Shown here piece after piece: positions 57,515 to 64,000 of a stretch of DNA of 64,000 nucleotides. Numbering within the stretch: the stretch's first letter is position 1; every line of letters starts with the position of its first letter. A model generated the notes under the pieces. It made no database searches and was not told the origin of the DNA. It was given only the letters and a program-made list of their open reading frames with translations. The position numbers were made by a program, and so were the translations under genes. This stretch comes from JABDIP01 sp965212545 (lineage in GTDB: Bacteria > Pseudomonadota > Alphaproteobacteria > DSM-16000 > Inquilinaceae): positions 124,001-188,000 of the forward strand of contig CBDBVB010000015.1 of assembly GCA_965212545.1 (NCBI GenBank), read 5' to 3'.

Positions 57515-57793
57515 GATTGTCCTCCGGACTTCCTGTCGGGAATGGGACGGGCAGGGGCAGGACGCTTTTAGACCGCAGTCCGCTAATCTGCGGTTAAAGC
57601 TCACGCAAGAAATGTGCTCTGATTCGAATGAGTGTTGAGCCCATTGAACAAATAAATTTGATTAAAAACTTCGATTTCCAGCGGGAGCTTATGAATGGTT
57701 AAATAGAGAGGAGCTTTAGGAATATACATTCTCGTAATACTCATGTATCAGCGCATATATTTGCACTGTAGAGCTTTCGAGGAATTTCGGGCT

Positions 57794-58612
57794 ATGAGGT
57801 GTTGCAATTCGGCGGCCCTTGCCGCGGTTCTCCTGTCGGCCATGGTCTTGAGCGCCACAGCGACAGCGCAGGATGGCCCGCCATCCGGCCGACCGTCGGA
57901 GCCGGACGGCGACTGGCAGTTCAGGCTTGGTGCACTGGGGACCTATGGCCCGGACTACGAGGGCTCGGACGGGTATGGATTCGACGTCTTCCCGCTGGTC
58001 GAGGTCGAATACAGGGACCGGTTCTTTCTAAGCCCGCGAGGCGGCGCCGGGTTCTATCTCCTCAATGACGATGCGATCGAGCTCAGCGCGGCTATCGGCT
58101 ACGAGTTCGGCCGCGACGAGGGCGATTCCGACGATCTGAACGGGCTCGGAGATGTCGATGGCGGCGCTACTGCCATTGTGAGCGCCGAATACACCCTGTC
58201 CGACGAGACGTTCCTGCCGGGCCTCTCATTCGGCACCGAATTCCGGCACCAGTTCACCGGCGACGACACCGGCTTCACGCTCGACGCCGATATGGGGTAC
58301 CGGTTTCCCATCACCCGACAGATCTTCCTGCGGCCGTCGATCGGAGCGGTCTATGCCAGCGGCGAATATATGGACGCCTATTTCGGCGTCTCATCGGTCC
58401 AGTCCGCCAGTTCGGGCCTCGCTGCGTTCGACCCGGGCTCAGGCTTCAAATCGGTCGGCGGAGGTCTCGGCCTGTTCTACCGGTTCAATCGCGACTGGGG
58501 CGCCCAGCTGTTCCTGACATACGACCGGCTGGTCGGCGATGCCGCCGACAGCCCGATCGTCAAGGACGAGAACCAATACAGGGCGGCGCTCGGTTTGGCA
58601 TACAGCTTCTAG
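57794..58612 (+). CDS. MipA/OmpV-family outer membrane protein
   Basis: 272 residues. A signal peptide (AALAAVLLSAMVLSATATAQ) precedes a 10- to 12-strand beta-barrel. GALGTYGPDYEGSDGYGFDVFPLVEVEYRDRFFLSPRGG is the family core, and RAALGLAYSF is a typical aromatic C-terminal strand. MipA interacts with the penicillin-binding machinery in E. coli; OmpV-like members may be porins. Start at ATG 57794 (MRCCNSA) gives the best signal peptide. An AT-rich stretch (57605-57793) upstream probably holds the promoter. Confidence 0.86.
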   Translation: MRCCNSAALAAVLLSAMVLSATATAQDGPPSGRPSEPDGDWQFRLGALGTYGPDYEGSDGYGFDVFPLVEVEYRDRFFLSPRGGAGFYLLNDDAIELSAAIGYEFGRDEGDSDDLNGLGDVDGGATAIVSAEYTLSDETFLPGLSFGTEFRHQFTGDDTGFTLDADMGYRFPITRQIFLRPSIGAVYASGEYMDAYFGVSSVQSASSGLAAFDPGSGFKSVGGGLGLFYRFNRDWGAQLFLTYDRLVGDAADSPIVKDENQYRAALGLAYSF

Positions 58613-58661
58613 CCGTGACCGGGCTAGACTGCCGGGGTTGTCCGCCGACCACGAGGTCCCG

Positions 58662-59252
58662 ATGCCCAATCTGCGCTCCCTGCCGGACGGTGCTCGTCTG
58701 CTGGACGTGTTCGCCCGCTATCCGGAAACGACCCGGCCGCTGATCGAATACCACGAGGTGCTGCTGCGCGGGCCGTCGCCGCTCAGCGTCGCCGAGCGGG
58801 AGTTGATCGCGGCCTATGTCTCCGGCCTCAACGCTTGCCGCTAATGTCACGGCACTCATGCCCGCACCGCGGAAGCCTTCGGTGTCGAGGAGGGCGCTCT
58901 GGAGGTGCTCGTCCAGGATGGCGACGCGGCGGCCGGGATCGACGCCAGAATGAAACCGCTGTTGCGCTACGCGAAGAAACTCACGGAAACGCCGGCCCGG
59001 ATGACCGAGGCTGACGCCGAACCGGTCTATGCGGCCGACTGGGACGAGACCGCCCTGTTCCATGCGGTGTCGATCTGCGCCCTGTTCAATTTCATGAACC
59101 GGCTGGTGGAGGGCTGCGGCCTGAAGGGCGATCCCGGCTATGCGCTGGAGGCCGGGCCGCGGCTCATGAGCGAAGGCTATCTGCCGATTCTGGAGCGGAT
59201 TGCGCAGGCCGGAAAACCGGCCGATGCCGCCGCGACACAGGCCGGTGAATGA
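58662..59252 (+). pseudogene. AhpD/carboxymuconolactone-decarboxylase-like peroxidase with an in-frame TAA in the CxxC motif
   Basis: 196 codons in a single frame. ARYPETTRPLIEYHEVLLRG, SVAERELIAAYVSGLNACR and CHGTHARTAEAFGVEEGALEVL are the AhpD-type peroxidase-related family, normally NACxYCHGxHA. Here codon 61 (58842-58844) is TAA where Tyr is expected, between Cys59 and Cys62. No frameshift is needed; the rest (FHAVSICALFNFMNRLVEGCGL) continues in frame. It is a nonsense change or a base error (TAC to TAA). TAA is not a selenocysteine codon. Confidence 0.8.
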
Positions 59253-59801
59253 TCAGCGCCGGGCGCGGATGCGTAGGGCCATGGCTTCGGCGCGGTCGGT
59301 CTGCTGCTTGCCGGACCGGCGGCGGCCAACGCGATAGGCGATTCCGGCGAACAGGGCGGTCAGGCTGACGATCAGGCCAAACACCGCGAGCCCGGCCGAA
59401 ACCATCGAGATCATCGGGATCGGTTCGCCCATCAGGACCGGCGTCCACAGCTTCAGCCCCTGCAGCGTCGCCTCCCAACCGGTGGCGCCCGCATAGAGCA
59501 GCGCGCCCAGAAGGCTGGCCCATTTCCAGATGGCGATTGCCAGCAGCACGCCGATCAGCGCAAATGCCAGCCCAACCGGGCCGTGGCTGACGGAAACCGG
59601 CATTGCCAGCCGGTCCTGCAGATCCAGCATCGACGTCGACCAGATCAGCGATTCGCCGCCCATTTCGAACAGGAAGACCAGATGCACCGCCACCAGCGCG
59701 GCCAGGATGAAGGCGCAGGCCCGGGTCGTCGCACGCGCGGCACCGTCGCCGGTATCGGTATGCGGCGCCGGACCCTTGGCAATTTCCCTGGCACTTCTCA
59801 T
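59253..59801 (-). CDS. Multi-pass membrane protein of unknown function
   Basis: 182 residues, four predicted helices: ACAFILAALVAVHLVFLFEMG, VGLAFALIGVLLAIAIWKWAS, LGALLYAGATGWEATLQG and MISMVSAGLAVFGLIVSLTALFAG. It has a charged basic tail (YRVGRRRSGKQQTDRAEAMALRIRARR). No family is recognised. It converges with the AhpD-like gene with no gap. Confidence 0.68.
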   Translation of the reverse strand: MRSAREIAKGPAPHTDTGDGAARATTRACAFILAALVAVHLVFLFEMGGESLIWSTSMLDLQDRLAMPVSVSHGPVGLAFALIGVLLAIAIWKWASLLGALLYAGATGWEATLQGLKLWTPVLMGEPIPMISMVSAGLAVFGLIVSLTALFAGIAYRVGRRRSGKQQTDRAEAMALRIRARR

Positions 59802-59967
59802 GGACGATCCTGCGGCATCGAGTACCCGGCCCGGACTATACCGCCCTGTTCCTTGCTCGTTCGTTGAGGTGGAAGAATGGCGGCCGAGGCGGGTCAGTGA
59901 TTCGGGGCAGAGCCCGGAATCGCCGGATTATTGGCGCTTCGTCGTCCCACGGCAAGCGGTCTGTCGC

Positions 59968-60879
59968 CTACGGTCCTGCGGGTTCCACGGCCCGGCCGGG
60001 GCGCAGGCGGCTGATATTGATGCCGACGAGAATCAGACCGAGCGCGATCCAGCCGCTGGTCGCCGGGACCTCCGATAGGAACAGCCAGCCCCACAGGACC
60101 GCGAATAGTGGCACCAGATAGCTGACCTGGCTCATGAATGTGGCGCCGACCGCGATGATGATCTGGAAGCGCAGCAGATAGGCGAGTCCGGTCGGCATCA
60201 GACCAAGGAAGACCAATGCCAGCACCGCTTCCCGATCCGGTGTCACCTGCCAAGGCCGGTCCACCAGCAGTGCCAGGGGAATCATGTAGATGGCGGAGGT
60301 GAACAGCACGGTCGCCGCATTGGCCAGCGGCGCTACATGCGCCACCCGGCGGGTCAAGACTCCCGACAGCGCATAGCAGGCGGCGGCCCCCATCACCGCG
60401 AGCTGGCCGTAGACGCCCGCCCTGGCGCCGGTCAATGCGTCGACGCCGACCAGCACCGCGACCCCGGCGAAGCCCAGCAGCATGCCGGCGAGCTTGGGCA
60501 GCGTCAGCCGGTCGTCGCCGGTGAACACATGCGACAGGATCAGCGCCACGAACGGCCCGGTGGCCATCAGGATCGCCGCCATTGCGCTGTCGATATGCTG
60601 TTGTCCCCAGCTGATCAGGACGAAGGGCAGGGCGGTGTTGAAGAAGCCGATCACCGTCAGGAGGCCCAGGGTTCGGGGGTCGGTCGGCAGCCGCAGGCCG
60701 GCCAGCCGCATGGCGAATGCCAGTGCGATCGCCGCCAGGGTGATGCGGCCGGCTGCCAGGGTCAGCGGCGCGAAGCCGGTCAAGGCGATCTCGATGCACA
60801 GGAACGCCGATCCCCAGATCGCACCCAGGGCGAACAGGCGGGTCGTATCGATGCTGGTCGGCTGGCGGATCGGCGACAT
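59968..60879 (-). CDS. EamA/DMT-family transporter
   Basis: 303 residues with ten membrane helices in two EamA repeats: FALGAIWGSAFLCIEIAL to LILSHVFTGDDRLTLPKLAGMLLGFAGV in the first, and YALSGVLTRRVAHV to LFLSEVPATSGWIALGLILVGI in the second. The motif FLSEVP near the end is characteristic of the drug/metabolite transporters. Substrate is unknown. Start MSPIRQPTSID at 60879. Confidence 0.9.
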   Translation of the reverse strand: MSPIRQPTSIDTTRLFALGAIWGSAFLCIEIALTGFAPLTLAAGRITLAAIALAFAMRLAGLRLPTDPRTLGLLTVIGFFNTALPFVLISWGQQHIDSAMAAILMATGPFVALILSHVFTGDDRLTLPKLAGMLLGFAGVAVLVGVDALTGARAGVYGQLAVMGAAACYALSGVLTRRVAHVAPLANAATVLFTSAIYMIPLALLVDRPWQVTPDREAVLALVFLGLMPTGLAYLLRFQIIIAVGATFMSQVSYLVPLFAVLWGWLFLSEVPATSGWIALGLILVGINISRLRPGRAVEPAGP

Positions 60880-61010
60880 GTCGGCTCGGCTGGTCTGATG
60901 GTGCGGGCCGGTCAGGTATCCGCCCGGCCTTTCCTACACGGCCCGGCCGGCGGTTGAAAGCACCGCCGGGGATCGGGTCCGATAGCGGCGGGCGCCGATT
61001 CGGCAGTGCG

Positions 61011-61028
61011 CCGTCGCGGGAATGACGG
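61011..61028. repeat. Half copy of palindromic repeat family A
   Basis: CCGTCGCGGGAATGACGG carries the TCGCGGGAATGAC half-site of the family found at 3309-3405. It lies between the EamA gene and the end of the DNA alkylation repair gene. Confidence 0.4.
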
Positions 61029-61045
61029 CCCACAGTGAAAGGGTG

Positions 61046-61747
61046 CTAACCCTCGAGCCGCCGTTGCACGTTGTCCGATGTCAACTCGCGCAGCGCGTCG
61101 CGGCCGATCCAGCGGGCCGCTGGTTCCGGCCGCTCCGCCAGCCTCTCGGCGCAGGCAATCGCCGTCATGTTCAATGCCGGATTGCGCTTGCCGATCTGGC
61201 GCAACGCCCAATTGACCGCCTTCTTCACGAAGTTGCGGTCGTCGGAGGCCGCCGCCTCGATCATCGGCAAGAGCTTGATGAACCGGGAGTCGGGCGCCGA
61301 CTTGTCGTGCACCGCGAGGGACGCGATCAGCGCGAAACCGGCGCGGCGCACGAAGGTTTCTGGTCGCGGGCACCAGCGCTCGACCATGCGGAACGGGTCC
61401 GCCGTGCGGCAGACTAGTTTGTTGCAGTACTGATCCGTCAGATCCCAGGAATCCAGGTCCTCGACCCACCGCTCCAGCAGTTCCGGGCCGCAGGCGGCCG
61501 GGTCGGCGACGAAGGCCGCCAGGATGCGCGCCTCGTGGATGCAGGTTCGCCAAAGCTCCTCGGCGAGCGGTTGGTTTCGGCCGATCCTCTTGGCGGTGCG
61601 GCGCAGTTCCGGGATCGACAGGCCCAGGGCGGCATCGGTGTTGATACCGAAGCGGGCCATGCCCGCCCGCGCGTCGGGCCGGGCCAGGGATTTCAGGTGC
61701 GCAATCGCCTCGGCCGCGGTTTCAAACTCTTGGATCTGCGATGCCAT
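61046..61747 (-). CDS. DNA alkylation repair protein, AlkD-like
   Basis: 233 residues of HEAT-like repeats. LKSLARPDARAGMARFGINTDAALGLSIPELRRTAKRIG is the family opening, followed by WRTCIHEARILAAFVAD, WVEDLDSWDLTDQYCNKLV and FVKKAVNWALRQIGKRN. AlkD-type glycosylases remove cationic alkyl-purines from DNA. The aspartate and tryptophan residues of the DSWD segment fit the active-site region. The start at 61747 (MASQIQEFETAAEA) is preferred; the frame upstream is not family sequence. Confidence 0.87.
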   Translation of the reverse strand: MASQIQEFETAAEAIAHLKSLARPDARAGMARFGINTDAALGLSIPELRRTAKRIGRNQPLAEELWRTCIHEARILAAFVADPAACGPELLERWVEDLDSWDLTDQYCNKLVCRTADPFRMVERWCPRPETFVRRAGFALIASLAVHDKSAPDSRFIKLLPMIEAAASDDRNFVKKAVNWALRQIGKRNPALNMTAIACAERLAERPEPAARWIGRDALRELTSDNVQRRLEG

Positions 61748-61885
61748 GGCGTCATCCCGGCTCCTGGAAGGCCCTCGCGGGCGATGCGCCCCTGGACGGG
61801 CGACCATTAAGCCATTGGTAACCGAGCCTAAACTCTTTCCCGCTAAGGTAATTTTCATCAAGTTTACCAAAGAAGGGGCCCCATC

Positions 61886-62458
61886 GTGTTCATTGCGATC
61901 GGACTTGCCGGTGCCGTCCTGGTCATCGGCTATTTCTGGTATGTCTCCATCATCGGCCGCCGCAACAAGGCGCGGGAGGCATTCTCCGGCATAGACGTCC
62001 AGCTGAAGAAGCGGCACGACCTGATTCCGAACATCCTAACCATCGCCAAACGCTTCATGGAGCATGAGCGGTCGCTGCTGGAGGAGATCACCCGGCTGCG
62101 CGCGCAGGCGCTGGAAACGACGGCCGGCAAGTCCGATCCTGCGGCGGCGAAGGAGCTGTTCGAGATCGAGGCGGCGCTGCAGGGCCGCATGGGCAGTTTG
62201 ATGGTGGCGGTGGAGAACTACCCCGACCTCAAATCCGACCAGACCATGATCCAGGCCCAGCGCAGCTACAACGAGGTCGAAGCCAACATCGCCGCCGCCC
62301 GGCGCTTCTACAACGCATCGGTGACGGCGCTGCGCAATGCGATCCAGGTCTTTCCCGGAACGATGATCGCCGGCATGGCGGGGGTCGGCGACATGCCGCT
62401 GTTCGAGGCGGCGGAAATCGACCGGCAACCGGTCGCCGCCGACAAATACCTGAGCTAA
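61886..62458 (+). CDS. lemA: LemA family protein
   Basis: 190 residues from a GTG start. An N-terminal membrane anchor (FIAIGLAGAVLVIGYFWYV), then the LemA helical bundle: GIDVQLKKRHDLIPNIL, ITRLRAQALE, LMVAVENYPDLKSDQTM, SYNEVEANIAAARRFYNASVTALRNAIQVFPG. LemA proteins are membrane-anchored helical bundles with no settled activity, often next to DUF3137 or peptidase genes. It is followed after 18 bases by a DUF3137 gene. Confidence 0.92.
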   Translation: MFIAIGLAGAVLVIGYFWYVSIIGRRNKAREAFSGIDVQLKKRHDLIPNILTIAKRFMEHERSLLEEITRLRAQALETTAGKSDPAAAKELFEIEAALQGRMGSLMVAVENYPDLKSDQTMIQAQRSYNEVEANIAAARRFYNASVTALRNAIQVFPGTMIAGMAGVGDMPLFEAAEIDRQPVAADKYLS

Positions 62459-62476
62459 CCGATCGGGAGCCGCGAC

Positions 62477-63487
62477 ATGACCGATATTGCTGACCTGTCG
62501 ATCCCGCGGGACGACGCACCGCCACCCGCGGCGGCGGAGGCCGGCCCCGGCGAGTTGGAGGCGCGGCTGCGGCCGGCGCTGGAGACGCTGGATGCCGAGC
62601 GCCAGACACAGAAGAGCGAGTTCGTATTCCGCATCGCGGTGTCCGTCCTGGGCATGGTCGCGCTGTGCGTGCTGTCCGGGCTGGTGATGGTCGGCATGTT
62701 CGGCACCACCCTGCAAAGCATCGACTTCTGGGCCCATGTGGTGCCCTTGATGTTTGCCTTTGTGGGCTTCGCGTACTGGGCGAACAAGCCGCACCAACAG
62801 TATGTTTCCGCTTATAAATCACGTGTGTTGCCAGTCGTCGCCGAGTCGCTCGGCAAGTTCAGCTATGACGAATCCGGCCGCATCTCCGAAGATCGGCTCC
62901 TCGGCTCGACGCTGCTGCCAGGACACGACAAATACACATCCGAGGACCGCTTCAAGGGCAGTTACAAAGGCGTCGATGTCGATCTGGCCGAGGTCAAGAT
63001 GACCAAGAAGAAGGGCAGCGGCAAGAACCGCAGGAACGTCACCGTCTTCAAGGGGCTGTTCGCGCTGCTGGAGACCCACAAGACGTTCTCTGGTAAGACC
63101 GTGGTGAAGCGCGACGCCGGCGCGGTGGCCAACTGGCTGGGCGAAAAGTTCGGCGGAATGGAGCGGGTCGCGCTGGAAGACCCGGTCTTCGAGGAGCATT
63201 TCGAGGTCTACGCCACCGACCAGGTCGAGGCGCGCTACCTGCTGACCCCCGCCTTCATGGAGCGGCTGACCGCGCTGGCCATGGATATGGGCGGCGGCCG
63301 GTTGCAGGCGGCGTTCTATGAAGACAAGCTGTTCGTCATGGTTCCGAACCGCGGAAACCTGTTCGAGCCGCCCTCGATCTTCAAGAGCGTCGTGCAACAC
63401 ACCGGCGTCACCCGCATCGCCCGGGAACTCGGCGACGTGCTGTCGATGATCGATACGCTGAAGCTGAACGAGCAGACCGGGCTCTAG
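62477..63487 (+). CDS. DUF3137 domain membrane protein
   Basis: 336 residues. A soluble N-terminus is followed by two membrane helices (VFRIAVSVLGMVALCVLSGLVMV, FWAHVVPLMFAFVGFAYW) and a DUF3137 cytoplasmic domain: SRVLPVVAESLGKFSYDESG, STLLPGHDKYTSEDRFKG, VFKGLFALLETHKTFSGKTVV, then RLQAAFYEDKLFVMVPN and LFEPPSIFKSVVQH. DUF3137 is named as a galanin-receptor-like group with no known function. It lies 18 bases after lemA and 22 before a second family member, so all three are likely one operon. Confidence 0.87.
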   Translation: MTDIADLSIPRDDAPPPAAAEAGPGELEARLRPALETLDAERQTQKSEFVFRIAVSVLGMVALCVLSGLVMVGMFGTTLQSIDFWAHVVPLMFAFVGFAYWANKPHQQYVSAYKSRVLPVVAESLGKFSYDESGRISEDRLLGSTLLPGHDKYTSEDRFKGSYKGVDVDLAEVKMTKKKGSGKNRRNVTVFKGLFALLETHKTFSGKTVVKRDAGAVANWLGEKFGGMERVALEDPVFEEHFEVYATDQVEARYLLTPAFMERLTALAMDMGGGRLQAAFYEDKLFVMVPNRGNLFEPPSIFKSVVQHTGVTRIARELGDVLSMIDTLKLNEQTGL

Positions 63488-63509
63488 ACGGCGGACTGGA
63501 CTGGCTGCG

Positions 63510-64000
63510 ATGACAGTCGAATCCGGCGCTATCGTGCCTTCGGCCGGGATGTCGGGCCGATCGTCGGGGGGGCCGGCGGAGGCCGGGCTGCAGGCGACCG
63601 AACTCGACCGTGCCTGCGGCGAGCTTGAATTGATGCGCCGCCGCTGTCTTTTGCCGCTGATCAGCCGCATGGTGATCGGCGCCGCGGCGATCGCCGTGCT
63701 GGCCGGATCAATGGCGGTCTTTTCCATGCACCCGGACCCTCTTGTGATCGGAATCGTGAGCGGCATGGCAATGCTGATCGCGTGGGCCTACTGGGCCCGG
63801 CTGCCGCGCGAGGATTACCGGGAATTCCACCAGGCCCAGTTCATCCCGGCCGCGGTTCGGGCCCTGGGTCGCTACGACTACGATCCGAATGGGACCATGC
63901 CGCGCGTTTGGATGGGGCGGTCCGGGCTCCTTCCGGAACACCACGTCTATCTCTCGCAGGGGATGTATTCCGCCGAACGCTCAGGCATCTGCGTTCAGTT
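63510..64000 (+). CDS. Second DUF3137 protein, cut by the window end
   Basis: Open frame from ATG 63510 through the window edge, 163 codons, no stop. Two membrane helices (VIGAAAIAVLAGSMAVF, VIGIVSGMAMLIAWAYWA) occupy the same place as in the upstream DUF3137 protein. FIPAAVRALGRYDYDPNGTM and GLLPEHHVYLSQGMYSAE align with VLPVVAESLGKFSYDESG and TLLPGHDKYTSEDRFKG there. It is a paralogue produced by tandem duplication. Function is unknown, and the C-terminal part is beyond the window. Confidence 0.75.
   Translation, partial: MTVESGAIVPSAGMSGRSSGGPAEAGLQATELDRACGELELMRRRCLLPLISRMVIGAAAIAVLAGSMAVFSMHPDPLVIGIVSGMAMLIAWAYWARLPREDYREFHQAQFIPAAVRALGRYDYDPNGTMPRVWMGRSGLLPEHHVYLSQGMYSAERSGICVQ

Noticed and set aside
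58842..58844. Selenocysteine at the CxxC of the AhpD-like protein.
   Set aside because: The codon is TAA, not TGA, and lies at the Tyr position, not at a cysteine position.

Overview
The window is GC-rich chromosomal DNA from an alphaproteobacterium, most likely Rhodospirillales-like. Supporting signs are the Usg protein, the TIGR01459-type HAD protein, the DUF2849-cysI-DUF934 sulfite reduction cluster, a COX15-type heme A synthase, an HrcA/CIRCE-controlled groESL operon and a NodI/NodJ-type ABC pair. Genus cannot be fixed from the sequence alone. There is no prophage, transposase, CRISPR array, rRNA or tRNA that I could recognise. The content is mostly core metabolism plus small uncharacterised proteins.

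Layout. 0.1-3.1 kb (minus strand): an OppA-type peptide-binding protein and a COX15 heme A synthase, both broken by several single-base frameshifts. 3.6-9.9 kb (plus): an assimilatory sulfur block, DUF2849, cysI, DUF934, siroheme synthase N-domain, cysH, cobA, then a TrxR-like ferredoxin-NADP reductase and a 2Fe-2S ferredoxin. Together they make siroheme, reduce APS to sulfite and sulfite to sulfide, and plausibly feed electrons from NADPH through ferredoxin to the flavoprotein-free CysI. 10.1-15.9 kb: two tandem paralogous lipoproteins of unknown function, an M20 peptidase, and a very large FAD/NAD oxidoreductase that joins a GltD-like part to a PyrK-like part. 16.1-19.3 kb: ABC exporter, histidine phosphatase, DUF3052, Usg. 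19.5-21.8 kb: groES-groEL with a CIRCE operator, an RpoH-like promoter and a clear terminator. 21.9-28.7 kb: hisS, a fluoroacetate-dehalogenase-like hydrolase, TerB-like protein, AEC transporter, glgC-glgA. 28.8-37.4 kb: PqiA-like protein, MFS transporter, Sel1 protein, two coupled small ORFs, a DinG-type helicase, an amidase, lysS. 37.4-45.3 kb: ABC transporter, VOC protein, a coupled GNAT-FkbM-MltF-like set, a class IV aminotransferase, an S24 LexA-like regulator with a palindromic site. 45.6-51.9 kb: pyrD, a degenerate EAL protein, HAD protein, broken kynureninase, and a divergent CDF exporter/MerR regulator pair with a 19-bp-spacer promoter. 52-64 kb: desaturase, cold-shock protein, methylmalonyl-CoA mutase, lipoprotein, MipA/OmpV, an AhpD-like gene with an in-frame stop inside its CxxC motif, EamA transporter, AlkD-like glycosylase, and LemA followed by two DUF3137 paralogues, the last cut by the window end.

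Two patterns cut across the annotation. First, conserved genes in 0.1-15.9 kb and at 49.3-50.6 kb carry many single-base indels, several at short homopolymers, while the rest of the window is clean. This looks more like local sequence error than true gene decay, but it cannot be settled from the sequence. Genes that cannot be read in one frame are typed as pseudogene here, with that caveat. Second, three different families of REPIN-like paired palindromes occur between genes (3.3, 7.5 and 32.1 kb), with single copies of the first family elsewhere.
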